DNA of 64,000 nt from Cryptomeria japonica (lineage: Eukaryota; Streptophyta; Pinopsida; Cupressales; Cupressaceae). The translations under genes were made by a program, and so were the position numbers. Numbering within the stretch: the stretch's first letter is position 1; each line of letters opens with the position of its first letter. The notes beneath the pieces are model-generated. The model was not told the DNA's origin. It saw only the letters and a program-made list of their open reading frames with translations, and searched no databases. Positions 23,691-35,724 of the stretch are shown here, piece by piece. The stretch lies in assembly GCF_030272615.1 (NCBI RefSeq), contig NC_081411.1:38322140-38386139 (forward strand), read 5' to 3'.

Positions 23691-23820
23691 TATACTTAAT
23701 ATATTATATATTATATAAAATATGTATATTATTATATAAATATATACATATAAATTATATATTATATGTATATACACATTATATATACAATATTATATTA
23801 TACACATGCAAATTTTAAAC
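23691..23820. repeat. TA-rich low-complexity tract
   Basis: TATATA and ATTATATA runs following the GA tract. Confidence 0.8.
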
Positions 23821-23929
23821 AAAAGTAGTGTACGTGTTACTTAAGCTTTATTACCACGTACACACTATTTATAGTAAAGACAACATGTACACGCTTCTTA
23901 TACCATAGTTACCCCATATGCTCTTTTGA

Positions 23930-24770
23930 TTGTTTAGGCTTGGAAATAGGCCTGGATGACAAAGCTACAGGTTGGAAGTTTGATTTCCCTCCATTTCCCT
24001 CCTTTTTGACGTGTTTTATTTTATCAACTTGGTTTATCAACTTTGTCATCATCAAGTTTACACTTCATCAAGTGGGTATTTCTAAAATTGACACCATATT
24101 TTCACCCATCTCCTGAGCTTTTTAACCATATAATTTTTTTAAAATTTGAACAACAATAACATATTATTATTGAATTTCTTTTACCAGTGTCTTCATAGTT
24201 CCCATAGACATACTGTACCATTTTTTTAATAAATTTCGATCTATTTATCCAGATTTAAAAAACTTTATATATTATTGTAGTGCACTTGATTCTTTACAAA
24301 TTTTTAAGAAAAAGGTATTTTTGATTTTTTTAGTGCAAGTTATGCTTCACACATGAACAGGTACCTAATTTTCAGGATGTGCTCGATTGGAAAAATCATA
24401 AAACAAAAATACTCAACAAAAAATTAAAAAAATATACACAACTTCTAGTGCTCACTCTTAACTATCTTTCTGCCAATGGATTTGTCAAAATACTAAATAT
24501 AAGTATGACTTTTTTGATGTGCATGTTAGACACTATGTTATGTTTATCAAAAAAAATCAGGGTTTGTTTTTTGTGCGCGAAGGATTTGACCCCCTTAATA
24601 TTATCCAATTTTAAAAATGTTTAGTAGTTTGGAAATTAGACTCAGAGTACTACAATATTTGTTGTTTTATTATCTTCATATCTTGAGTGGATAACTTTCA
24701 AATTTTGCCTCCAAGTTCATGTTCACCTTATTTCTAAAAAAACATGTCCACATATACCCCCCTTGTTTAC
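23930..24770 (+). repeat. Dispersed repeat, copy 1
   Basis: Matches 59810-60600 in the same orientation. Shared phrases include TCAAGTGGGTAT, TTACCAGTGTCT / CTACCAGTGTCT, CTAGTGCTTACTCTTAACTATC-like text, and TTTGACCCCCTTAAT. Both copies lie just downstream of a GA microsatellite. The frames inside are short, and I see no reason to call them protein coding. Probably part of an unclassified transposable element. Confidence 0.75.
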
Positions 24771-24779
24771 CACCATCTT

Positions 24780-26530
24780 TGTGCATTTACCCTTGAAGCT
24801 TTCAGATTTCCTAAAGAGTTCTGAAAAATAGTTGAGGTCATGTTAAGAGATGCCTCTGCCCAATTTGATATCAATGGTTCTTGGTCACAATAGTTCCCCC
24901 TGAATAGATGTATTAGGCAAGTATTCCCCCTTGCTCCTACTCTCTTAGATTTTGTCGTGGATGACATGGTTTATCTACTTAGAGATTATTCCCTCTCCCC
25001 CCCCAGTGCAAGGTATCTCCCTCCCTAATGGCATGGATTTGACTGATGCCTAATCCACGGATGATACCAGTTTTTTCCTACAAGTTCAGGAAGATAATTT
25101 CAAAACCTTGCTACAAAAGTTGAATATCTCCTATGAGGCTTCTGGAGCTAAAGTCTCAGCTCCCAAATCTATTCTATTAGGGTGGGATGATCCCCCCCCT
25201 TGGTTGGCTATCAAATTATGATTTTCAATGGGGTGGCCCATCGAAGTAGGTTAGGTGCCAAGGCATCCCCTTTGCTATCAACCCCAACGTAAAGGGCATG
25301 TAGAGTTGGATCAAAGAAAAAAATCATCACAAATTTAATAAATGGAGTAATATGTACATTTCTCTTTTTCGCAGAGTGCAATTCTGCCAAAAAATCCTTT
25401 CTTCCTACACCATGTACTACTCCTCAGTCTGGTTGTTCAACAACTATCAGGTTAATGACATTCAGAAAGCCATAAGGATTTTTTTGTGGTCAGATGGTAA
25501 AGGTAACAAGAAATGGCATTTGGTTAAATAGAGGTGGTGTTGCTTGTAAGATCTCCGCATAAAGGGCATTGCACTTGTTGTTAAATGGAATTTTTGTTCT
25601 CTAGAAGGAGATGAACCCTGGAAAATATTAGTTAGAAACAACATTCTCCTTGGTGTTCCCAAACATGCCAAAGGCTGGAAACACCTCCCCTTTGTTGATC
25701 TCATCATCGGCAAGTTTCCTATATCCCAAGAAGGATCTCCCGTCTTTAAGACACACTGGTAGGCTTGGGAGTTGACTAGGTACTTGATTACTAACAATGG
25801 GGTGGTTGATAACAACAACTCCATAGTAGGAGAGAAATCTATTTGGTGGAATCTCTTACACAAAAGGTAAACCTTTTTCTCTTACATAGGGGTGGTTGGC
25901 CAAAAGTTGGGCCCTCAAGGGCATTAACACCTTAAATGACATTATTAGGGATGATTCTCTTATCCTGTGGTTATCTCTTTAGCACAAGTTTAACATTTCT
26001 TCATCCAATACACATACTTACTCCATGATTAGAATTACCTATAGTAGTTTGGATTTATCTATTCCTTGTGTAGTGAGAGAGAGAAGACTTCTTTCATACA
26101 CATGGATGGATGGACCCACCCTACCTAGGGATAGTGCTAAATTGATTTACAATGCTTGAAATAATAGTGATGATATTATTACTCATCTCAACACTGTTTG
26201 GAATCTACAACACTCTACGAAACAATGGAAAAACATATTCTCCTTTCATTGGCATTTTGTTATCTCACCTAAGCAAAAAAAATTTAAATGGCTCTTGATG
26301 TTGCAAAAGATTCCTATTAAAGATCTTCATAATAACCTGTCTTTGTGCCCTATGTGTAGGAAGATTAAAAATGTTCATCATATATTTTTTAATTGTATTT
26401 TTGTGAAAGAAATCTGGAATATTTTTGGTATTTATTTCCAAGGTGATATCTCCCATATTGATGTTATGCTTGGCTTTATTAAAGGTTTGAAGAAGGATAC
26501 TAATTTTGTGGAACATTTGGAAATGTTATA
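24780..26530 (+). pseudogene. 5'-truncated, decayed LINE (non-LTR retrotransposon) reverse transcriptase
   Basis: Readable pieces in order: RT motif RCIRQVFPLAPTLLDFVVDD (24908-24965), the catalytic region DDTSFFLQ near 25060 in place of the usual (F/Y)ADD, then KILLGW-like and RT thumb pieces, and near the end a zf-RVT domain with FKWLLMLQKIPI, CPMCRKIKNVHHIFFNC and KEIWNIFG (26285-26435). The order is that of plant L1-type LINEs, which often lose their 5' part. Many stops and frameshifts are present. I could not find a poly(A) tail or target duplication. Confidence 0.75.
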
Positions 26531-27132
26531 ATGAGGAAAAGTATTAGGGTAGAGTCAAGAAACTTACTAAGTCAGTCAGATGACTCATCCATTACTATGT
26601 TGTTTCGCAGGTTGCGCTTTATATCAAGATCTTGGAAGAGAACTCCATGGACTGCTAGATAAGGGATCAATTCGAGTGTACATCTTTGAACTTTCCTACA
26701 ACCGCACTTGGTCCTAGTCTAGCAGGGATCGAGATCCTCTTTCTTCTACCCTCAACACAATAATCAAGTAGGTGTATGATCATAGGAGGCTGAATCAACT
26801 ACACAACTTTGCCACTATCCCATTGATTTTCCAAGAAGAAAAGACTACCATTTGGATGGAAAGCCCCTTAGGCTAGACATCCTGGATTAACAACTAACCT
26901 CTTTTGAATGTTTGTTTTGAGATAGTCTATTTTGTAAGATGTCACTATGGCTATATAAAACTTAGAACGTATAGGATAGTGTAGATATTCACCCAGTTGA
27001 ATATTGTGATAGTTAACTATCTATTTTTTTGCATTATGTATTATATATAGGACATCACTTAGCTACAAAAAGTATTCAACTCTATGTATAATTATACTTA
27101 ATATAAAAAACTATAAATAGATTGGTAAATAT
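26531..27132. other. No recognisable feature
   Basis: Possible LINE 3' region followed by AT-rich DNA; nothing I can support. Confidence 0.4.
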
Positions 27133-28460
27133 TGTCCTCTATAGTGATCTGATCAAATAAAAATTAACATCTAATCATAAAAGTATTTTTTAATTACATT
27201 AATTCCCTAATATTAGCATGAGATTTGGAGTATCTCATCTTGGGATTTACTTGACCTTTAAGTGGTCCAAACATAAGTTAGATGAATGGATCTTTTGATT
27301 GGAGAGTGGAGGAGAATGGTGGAAACTTGGAAAATCAGTTGCCAATCTTGGAGTACACGATTATCCCTCTTTTGGTATGTAGTTTTGGGCACCTAAGAGT
27401 TAAATTTGAAATTGATTTGGATTTAAGTTTGGTTTGGCTCCATTTCATGCATTCACTTTGCTATTTTCTAATAAACATTTTTTTTGTTATTTAGAGGTTA
27501 ATAAACCTATTGAGAAGGAGGATCAAGAGTGGTATTTTTAGGTTTTCTAGTTGAGATAAGTATCAAAGTATAAGGGTCATCATGCTATAATATCAATTGG
27601 ATTTTTTCATTGTGTAGAATGGTTTTACATTTCATAGTTTTCTTTAATAGGGTGTAAGGGTTTGACAATACTTTGGTATGATAGTTGTAGGTTTGTATTT
27701 CTATATATTTTTTTTATTGTATTTGGTAATAGCATGGTGTCTTTATATTTGTATTATTTCATTTTTGGTAAAGGTTTTGTATGTTTGGTGAATATTTGTG
27801 AAAATAGTGTTGTTGGATAGTGCTTTGAAAATGGTTTGGATTTAAGTTTGGTTTGACTTCATCTCATGCAGTCACTTTGCTATTTGCTAATATTTTTTTT
27901 TGTTATTTAGAGGTTGATAACCATATTGAGAAGGAGGCTCAAGAATTATATTTTTTCGTTTTCTAGTTGAGATAATTATGGGAGTAGAAGGGTCATCAAA
28001 CTGCAATATCAATTAGAGTTTTTCATTGCGTAGAATGGTTTTAGATTTCATAGTTTTCTTTAGTAGTTTGTAAGGTTTTGACAATATTTTTTTTATGATA
28101 GTTGTGGGTTTCTATTTTAATTTTTTTTCATATTATTTGTTAATATTATGGTGTCTTTATATATGTATTATTTCATTTCTGGTCAAGGTTTTGTATGTTA
28201 GGTGAAGATTCATGAAAACAATGTTGTTGGATAATGCCTCCAAAAACCGTATATTGTTTCTAGATTTGAAATATTTATAGAAGCTAAATTTCTACTAAAT
28301 ATCATTTATAAAAGTAAATAAATATTTATTTCATATTGAAAATTTGAGCAAGCATTTATATATTACTATGTGATTTTCATTTCAGGTGTGATGATGAAAG
28401 CATAATCCTTAGAAATGTTTGATATACTTTTAGTTGTTGGAAAAGATTTGAAAATTGGTG
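27133..28460 (+). repeat. Solo LTR (Ty3 family of 54216-55145) with internal duplication
   Basis: It begins TGTCCTCTATAGTGATCTG and is similar throughout to the LTR at 54216-55145. A segment of about 420 bp is present twice in tandem (about 27405-27828 and 27829-28240), sharing TTTGGATTTAAGTTTGGTTTG, GTTATTTAGAGGTT and TTTCATAGTTTTCTTTA. No primer site or gag follows. Ends are approximate. Confidence 0.65.
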
Positions 28461-28740
28461 ACTTCAAGAAGTTGAGTCCACATAAAGTGCCTAAAGTGGA
28501 AGTGTTTTTCCCGATTCCCAAAATTTATCAAAATTGACCTAAAAATTTGAAACACATAATGATTGAATCTCAATAAAATTTATTAAAATGAAATGTAGTA
28601 CTCCAATATAGTTTTTAAATATGCAATTTATTTTAATACCCTGATTATACAAATTAATTTTTCATAGGTATTTCTAAAAGCCACTATTTAAAAGTTTTTG
28701 ATTCAACACTATACCATTCATGTGTAGAATGAGATATTTC
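28461..28740. other. AT-rich spacer
   Basis: Nothing recognisable. Confidence 0.4.
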
Positions 28741-28744
28741 AACC

Positions 28745-28755
28745 AATATACATAA

Positions 28756-28787
<32 letters not shown>

Positions 28788-28810
28788 GTATGTATGTATG
28801 TATGTATTTG

Positions 28811-28842
<32 letters not shown>

Positions 28843-28862
28843 TATCTATATGTGCATATATA

Positions 28863-28898
<36 letters not shown>

Positions 28899-28966
28899 CG
28901 TGCATGTATATGCATATACATATATATACATATACATATACATACATATACATATACACATATGTG

Positions 28967-29001
<35 letters not shown>

Positions 29002-29137
29002 ATATATACATATATGTGTGTATATGTATATATACATATACATACATATATACACATATGTATATATATGTATGTATATATATACACATATATGTGTGTA
29101 TATGTGTATATGTATATGTATGTATATGTATATGTAT

Positions 29138-29170
<33 letters not shown>

Positions 29171-29428
29171 CATATACACATACACACACACATACATGCA
29201 TACATACATACATACACACATACATATATACATGCATATATATGTATGTATATATGTATATATATGTATGTATATATGTATATATATGTATGTGTGTATG
29301 TATGTATGTATGTATATATGTATTTATATATGTATGTATATTTGTATGTATATATGTATATATATATGTATGTATGTATGTATGTATATATGTATATATG
29401 TATGTATGTATATATGTATATATGTATG

Positions 29429-29460
<32 letters not shown>

Positions 29461-29562
29461 AATATATATACATATATTTACAAATAGATATATATATATA
29501 TACATATACACACACACACATATATATATATCTATATGTAAATATATGTATATATATCTATA

Positions 29563-29594
<32 letters not shown>

Positions 29595-29805
29595 CATACA
29601 TACACACATACATACATATATATACATATAGATATATATAGACATACATACATATATATTCATATACATACACACACACACATATATGTATGTATATATA
29701 TACATATATGTGTGTATATATATACATATATGTGTGTATATATATACATATACATATTCATATACATATACATATACATGTACATACATACATACATACA
29801 TATCT
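28745..29805. repeat. Composite (TATG)n/(TA)n/(CATA)n microsatellite, about 1.06 kb
   Basis: Alternating blocks of GTAT, ATAC and TATATA repeats with scattered CA and TG steps. The block type switches between TATG-rich and CATA-rich, so parts of the array are inverted complements of each other and could fold. Very long frames (up to 338 codons of Tyr/Ile/Cys/Met/Val/His) arise because the repeat has no stops; they are not genes. Confidence 0.97.
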
Positions 29806-30357
29806 TTTGAATCTTGTTAGGAAAATATGTGTAGGACACTGCAAATTGATGATGATATATTTTTATAATTTTTAAAAATATTCGTTTACTAATTATTTAT
29901 TTGTCTTGATTGCTATTTTAAAAACTCATCATGTATGGTCAACATAATTAGACATAAACTTATCATTTAAAAAAAAATTCTAATTAAATAATTGTATGTA
30001 GATTGATGTCATATAATTTTTTTCAAAAATGCAAAATAAAAAAGATTAAAAAATAAAAAAATTGATATTTTAAGTTTATGGACTAGTGTCATTAAAAATT
30101 AATTGAAAAATAGTAAACATGATCAAATTCCTAAAAAATACAAATTTGAATTTTGGACATCATAATCTAGAATGAGTTTTAATTTCATAGAAAAATACTT
30201 TAAACAATGGAATCAAACATATGTTGAAGTTTAGTATTTTCTATTGACATTGACATGGCTTTGGCCTTGTAGGTCCAAAGATAAGGTTTCAAATTACTAT
30301 GCCTTTCCCAAGACAAAACCTAAAGCAAAGGGCCAGTTGGGATTTCAAAATTTAATT
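29806..30357. other. AT-rich spacer
   Basis: No gene seen. Confidence 0.4.
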
Positions 30358-30645
30358 GATGGGTGACTATTATAAAATGGGGGCCTTTATTCAAATATAA
30401 TGGGTAGCCATTATTTAAGGTATGAAAACAAGTTCTTTGGAAATTTTAAAAAGCAAACTCTTTTTAAAAATGGGTACCCAATTTTATAAAATAAATAAAT
30501 AAAAATAATAAGTAACCATTATTTATAAAATAGGCACCCATTATTTAGAAAATGAGTACCCGTTTTAAAAAAAATAAGTACTCTAAAATAATGGCTATCT
30601 GTTATTTCAAAAAAAAGTACCATTATTTTAAAAAGTGGCTACTCG
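30358..30645. repeat. Minisatellite with GGGTACCCATTATTT units
   Basis: About ten imperfect units of roughly 25-32 bp combining (A)TGGGTACCC or GAGTACCC with ATTATTTTAAAAA. Units are degenerate. Confidence 0.7.
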
Positions 30646-31059
30646 TCAGTGAATTTTTGGTCTGGCCTCCCAAAGCATAACGGGCACCCATTTCTAGTGG
30701 CATTTTTTCTCAAGGGAAAACTTCTCTCGGTTTGGGACTCATCTTCTTGCACTTGCCCCCTTATTTTCTTACAATTTTCAATGTGGCATCTAGTGATTGA
30801 GAATTGCTTAAGAATCATTGTTTTAATTGCACATTTTTTTGTCATGGTTCAGTTATACTTTCATAAACTATTTAATGGCCTCATCTCTTCATAAATTTTC
30901 ATTTTTTTTTCTCTCACTCTAATTATCTAAATAGATTCTAAGAAAATATATATTTAGTGGCTTGTTTTGTTTCATCATAAAAAACTAGTAAATTGATGTG
31001 ACGTTGCTCCATTATTTGGTGATAAGAAGCTTTAATTTGTCATTGTTAGTTGAGGTTCT
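30646..31059. other. Spacer before LTR element
   Basis: Nothing recognisable. Confidence 0.35.
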
Positions 31060-32791
31060 TGTTGACTAAATTCATGTCAACCTTCGCCCTATTGAAATCC
31101 CATCTGAGATCAATATTCACTAGCTAAAAAACTAAAAGGACCTTCCAAATGAGCCCTAAATCCTAAACCCTAAGGGTTTTCATGCCCTTACAATCTATTC
31201 GGGGCTTTGAAATTCTACTTTTTGTTGACCGAGCCAACTAGTCAAATCACTTAAAGGCTACTAGTTGGAGGGTCTCTTCTTCATGGAAGGACCAACACCT
31301 TTCACCCGGTACCAGTTGGCATAGTTATTTTTTATCTCTTATCGCTAGGGCAAAAGCAAATGGTGGATCAAGATGGCGGGGAAGGAAGGAAATTAGTTCT
31401 GTCTTCCACCCGTGCAAGTAGAGGATAAGGTAATAATTGGTCACAGGATAGTGGGAAAAAAGTTCTTGGTCTTCCCCACTACTCTACATGGATATGAGAA
31501 AAATTAGAAACAACTTTCATGTGCTAGAGGGGAAGTCATCTCCTTGCCATCCCACGAGGGAAAATGAAGAAAATCAAAGGGTGCGCGTGATAAAAAATGA
31601 TGAAGAGTGAGGGATTTTCCCACCACCCCGCAAGAATATTTGAGGTGCAATGTGACCGTGTGGGGTAAAAAATACATTATGGGATCCATGTTCGCCACTA
31701 TCCTGCGTTAGAGGACTAGGGTGATATGGCGCAACCCTCACCATCCATTTTCACTAATGGGTCCGATCGGACAGTGATGTTTTAAACTTTATTGAACCCT
31801 TTGAAGGGCTTCATGGCACAATATAGAGTGTCCATCTATGTGCGACAAGGAAGATCAAGCGGCCAATATTCAAACTCAAAAGCATAGATAAATTTCAAAT
31901 GGCTACCCGGGGTGGTCGTCTTTAATGGTCGACAATCAGTTATGTCTCGTCGCTAGCCAAAATCTGATTAGATTTCAATCTAACCACTTTCAAGTGACTA
32001 TGGATAATTGAAATTACTCTAGATATGGCTCTCTAGGTGCCTTCCAGATTCCACCCATTCCCATTCAATGTGGAGTGGAGACTTGTATGCCCAGCAAGTG
32101 CATTGAATGCAGAGATTTCCCTTTTTGCATCGATTTTGCTTTTTCCTACTGGGGGGAGATATTTTCAAAGATGTTGCATACACGTCATTGGATCAATCGA
32201 TCTAATCTTCCTTCTTCTTATATTTTGTAACCATAATTTTTCAGTATCTATAAATTTTCTTAGCGTTTGCATGAATAGAATTATCCCTTTGCCTTCATTC
32301 AGTTCTTACAATCTATGTAATGATTTTACCTCTTTGTTTAAATGTATTCTTTTTAGTTTAATGCAGTGTAAGTGAATATGTTGATCCCTCTTTAGGTGTT
32401 ATTTGTGGGCTATTTTTAGTCCCTCTTTCTATCTTTAAGAATTCCAACCTTCACTCATACTTAAGAGATTAATTAGGATAGGATTTTGTGCATCTCTAGG
32501 GTAGTTTTATTGGTGTTATGTGCAATCATCAGAAAGGAAGATCACATTCAATCTAGGTGAAACCCTTTTTCCATTTCAAGCATTCCTTCTAACCCTTTTC
32601 CCCTCTCAGATCATTAAATTAAATTTATCAGTATTGGGTTAGACCAACACTTGCACTTAGATTGGAAAGGAAGCTAACAGTCTCTAGAGATGTAGCCTCA
32701 ACAATGAAAGGTCCTACACTTGGAGGTTGTTTCAATTTGTCACAGGGTTGAGGAGCTTCAAAGTTCATCAAGGGTATACACTTTTGTGACA
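31060..32791 (+). repeat. 5' LTR
   Basis: It starts TGTTGACTAAATTCATGTCA and ends CACTTTTGTGACA. The 3' LTR repeats it, including GGACCTTC(C/T)(A)AATGAGCCC, CACTTTC(A)AG near the middle and GGTTAGACCAACACTTGCAC near the end. Confidence 0.85.
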
Positions 32792-32799
32792 ATAGTTTA

Positions 32800-32818
32800 T
32801 GGCACACCCGGTGGGACT
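32800..32818 (+). promoter_or_regulatory. Primer binding site
   Basis: TGGCACACCCGGTGGGACT lies 9 bases after the 5' LTR. The form TGGCRCxCCCGGTGGGAC is familiar from plant Ty3 elements and differs from the initiator-Met site used by the copia elements here. The tRNA partner is not determined. Confidence 0.65.
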
Positions 32819-33928
32819 AATTGAACTAGTCCTTAGTTCAAGATTTCTTACTTTTTGTTGATAGTTGGTGTGTCTATACACAAACATGGCCTTTGGAGGC
32901 AACCTTCACATATTTGGTGAATCTACTTAGAAGATCTATTGGTTAAAGTAGTCCTACACTCCAATGACTAAATATCTAGTTTGTTCTTTAGTCTCAAGTC
33001 TTTGGAGGCATCAATCTTTCAAGCACCTGACTTTTGTGAATTCTGATGATCAATTGTATGTGTGTACCTAAATCAGTGGTTAGGCAGGTAAGCGAAAAAC
33101 ATAGTCAAGTATAGGTCAATGAAACATTGCATGGGAGAGATTAAATGAGAAAACAAAGTTTAACAATCAATCTTTTAAAATTGTTCCATTGTTCTCTATC
33201 TCCAAGGATCCTTCAAATAAAGATAGCTCTCAAATTATATGAGCACTTGATCTCTAGGATGAGTACCTAAAGAATGACGGATACAAATGATAAAAGATCG
33301 AAATGCAAGTGAAACTAAGATCTTAGCTTGATATGGATATGAAAAGCTATGATATGGTGCAAGATGATGTGATTAAAATGAAGATTATGTTAGTATGATA
33401 TGCTATCCTAACATGATAATGCTATGATAATACTAAGTTATGATAAAAAAACTAACATGATATGATAATGATATTACTATCTAAAATTCTTAAGCTTATG
33501 AGAGAGGCAAAACATAAATTCTTGATAATCTGGATGCATAAAACTTAGATGATAATCTGGGATCCTAATAATGAAGAAATGAGGCCTATTTACAAAAGAA
33601 ATGGGAAATTGGATGGTTAAGATTGAGTAATATTGATAAGGGCTAGGATTAAATGATCCTAAATCCATGTGCTACTTTCAAACCAATCCCATATTGACAA
33701 GTGTCAATATGAGAAGGCTTGAAAGGAGAGAAAAGAGGCATTAAATTCCCAAGGAGACATGAGGGTCACCCTAGGGGGTAAGGTTAGGGTTAGGTTACGG
33801 TTGAGTTCTTGACTAATCCTTTTGTCAAAAGGATAAAGTCTTATGCAATAGTTAAAGGATAACCATGGTCAAAGAAATGAATGCTTGAAGAGACCCCTAG
33901 GTTAAAAGGATGGTTAAATTAGTATCTT

Positions 33929-35480
33929 ATGAGTTTCTCTTTCAAGCATTTTATATATAAAGATCTATTTCTTTCAAATTATTCTTTAATGAGTACATAC
34001 CATGGGTATAACTTCTATTCAACCCCTTCTTATGAAAATACAAATCATTCTCACTCTCCCTATCGACAAGAGAAAACTAGGATTGTTCCTAGATTCAATC
34101 CAAATGACTTTTCTCCAATAGCAGGTGGGAATTTCGGTAGTGCTTGCAACTCACCCATCCCTTCTCAACCTTCTTATCAGCCCAGTCAACCTCAAAAAAG
34201 TGGGATGGGCCTCCTTGTAGAGCCTATAGTTTTAGAGGCAAGTCATGAAATAAGAAGTATAATGTTAGATTGCTGAAGATAGTTGGATGAGATCAATCAA
34301 CAACTATGGGATTAGTATCAAGAAGAGTCATTTTATCAATCTCAACAAAAACAACAATATTTTGAGGCCCAAGAACAAAATCATGAAGACTTCCTTGCAG
34401 AGAAGCTTGCTTCTTCTAGGAAAGAGGAAATTAGGCAGTTGGTGGCTATGGGGTTGCAATGTATGTAGGAGGAAGCTTCTGCCCCCAAGTCTCCTAAATT
34501 CAAATTTACAAGCTTCGAGTAGGGGAGACCATGAGGACAACATTGAGGAATCTAAGATCATGTAGGAGGAGCTTAAAAATAATTATTTATAGAAAACAAC
34601 TACCAGTTAGGAAAAATCATACAATAAGGAGGAAGTCTTGGTCATCTTTGATCATCTTCCCTCCTTCATTGAGGATGAAGTGAAAGTTTTTTGCCTAGAT
34701 CAAATGGAGGACATGTTGTAGGAGCCTATGTTAAAAAAAGAAAACCATGAGGACTAGGGAACCATGGAGGATCACATCATTGAGGTGCCTGTTTTTCCGC
34801 CATGTCAAGTACAAGTCCAAGAGAAAACAAATGAGGGCATTCAGGTTTTCAAGATTCAAAGTGGTGACTTGTATGAGGATGTTGATCAAGATGGGCAAGA
34901 AAAAAAATCAAATTTTACCGATGAAGGTAAAAATTCTAATCTCTAATTTTCAAAACTATGAGGTTGAGGCAGGACATATCATAGATGAAAGGGTTAATTA
35001 TACCCTTGATGATTATATGTTCTCCAATATCATTGATATTTCTATTCCAAACTTGATGATAGTCTAGTGCCCTTAAGATAGAGAGTTTTTTATTAGTATG
35101 GTCAAATTCTGGTGGAGGAGATGGTTGAGCATGTTGGAGCCACCAAAGAGACTTCAAAATTTGGCATTTCTAGAGGATGCTCAATTAGGTATCTTTCTAG
35201 GGTGGATAATAATCATGAAGCTTTAGTTGCAGAGCCATAGACCCAAGACACACATGCATTCTAAGACAATATTATTTTTGGTCAAAATCTAAAGGTTTGT
35301 GATCTTGCTTATAATCCAAAGGATTTTTTTCAATTGATTATTATATTGCTAGTTGTCTTCCAACTCTATATCATGTTTCGGGACCATGCAGTTCATCCTT
35401 CCTTATTCAAAGAAGGAATCTACTTTAACCAATTAGTGAATGGATTTGTCTAAAAGGTTTCAAGTCGGATTCATTAGAAT
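33929..35480 (+). pseudogene. Decayed internal ORF(s) of the non-autonomous element
   Basis: A frame from about 33989 (MSTYHGYNFYSTPSYE) runs to TGA at 34274 and continues in phase with stops through a Gln/Glu-rich stretch (YQSQQKQQYFEAQEQ; AEKLASSRKEEIRQLVAMGL) to about 34560. A second short frame at 34764-34946 holds DHIIEVPVFPPCQVQVQ and an acidic end. Later pieces, such as VFCLDQMEDML and FQLIIILLVVFQLY, lie in broken frames. The Gln-rich start resembles the region before gag in some plant Ty3 elements. I do not recognise a domain. Confidence 0.45.
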
Positions 35481-35724
35481 AGGATAGAATAGGTTTTCTT
35501 CCTCTAAGTGCTTTGGAATAATTGTATTTTGATTTTAGTTATTTTTCTTACAAAAAGTGCATGTGCACAGTCTTTTCAAAATGGCAGAACATTTGATTTC
35601 TCATAGTTTGCAGGGGCAGAAATTTTGTTAGCTTTTTCATACATTGATTCTATTCCCAATGGACTATTTAAGGGCTCTGGTCTTTTTCCCAAGCAAGCTT
35701 TTCACCCCTCTAGGTCACCAAAAA

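Noticed and set aside
22727-23777. Leu/Ser/Pro-rich minus-strand and Arg/Glu-rich plus-strand frames
   Set aside because: Products of GA/CT repeats; no non-repeat coding sequence supports them.
28786-29810. Open frames of 160-338 codons rich in Tyr, Ile, Met, Cys, Val and His on both strands
   Set aside because: They are the TATG/CATA microsatellite read in frames without stops; overlapping frames exist in all phases.
32037-32375. Plus-strand frame of 112 codons
   Set aside because: Lies inside the 5' LTR; the matching part of the 3' LTR does not keep the frame.
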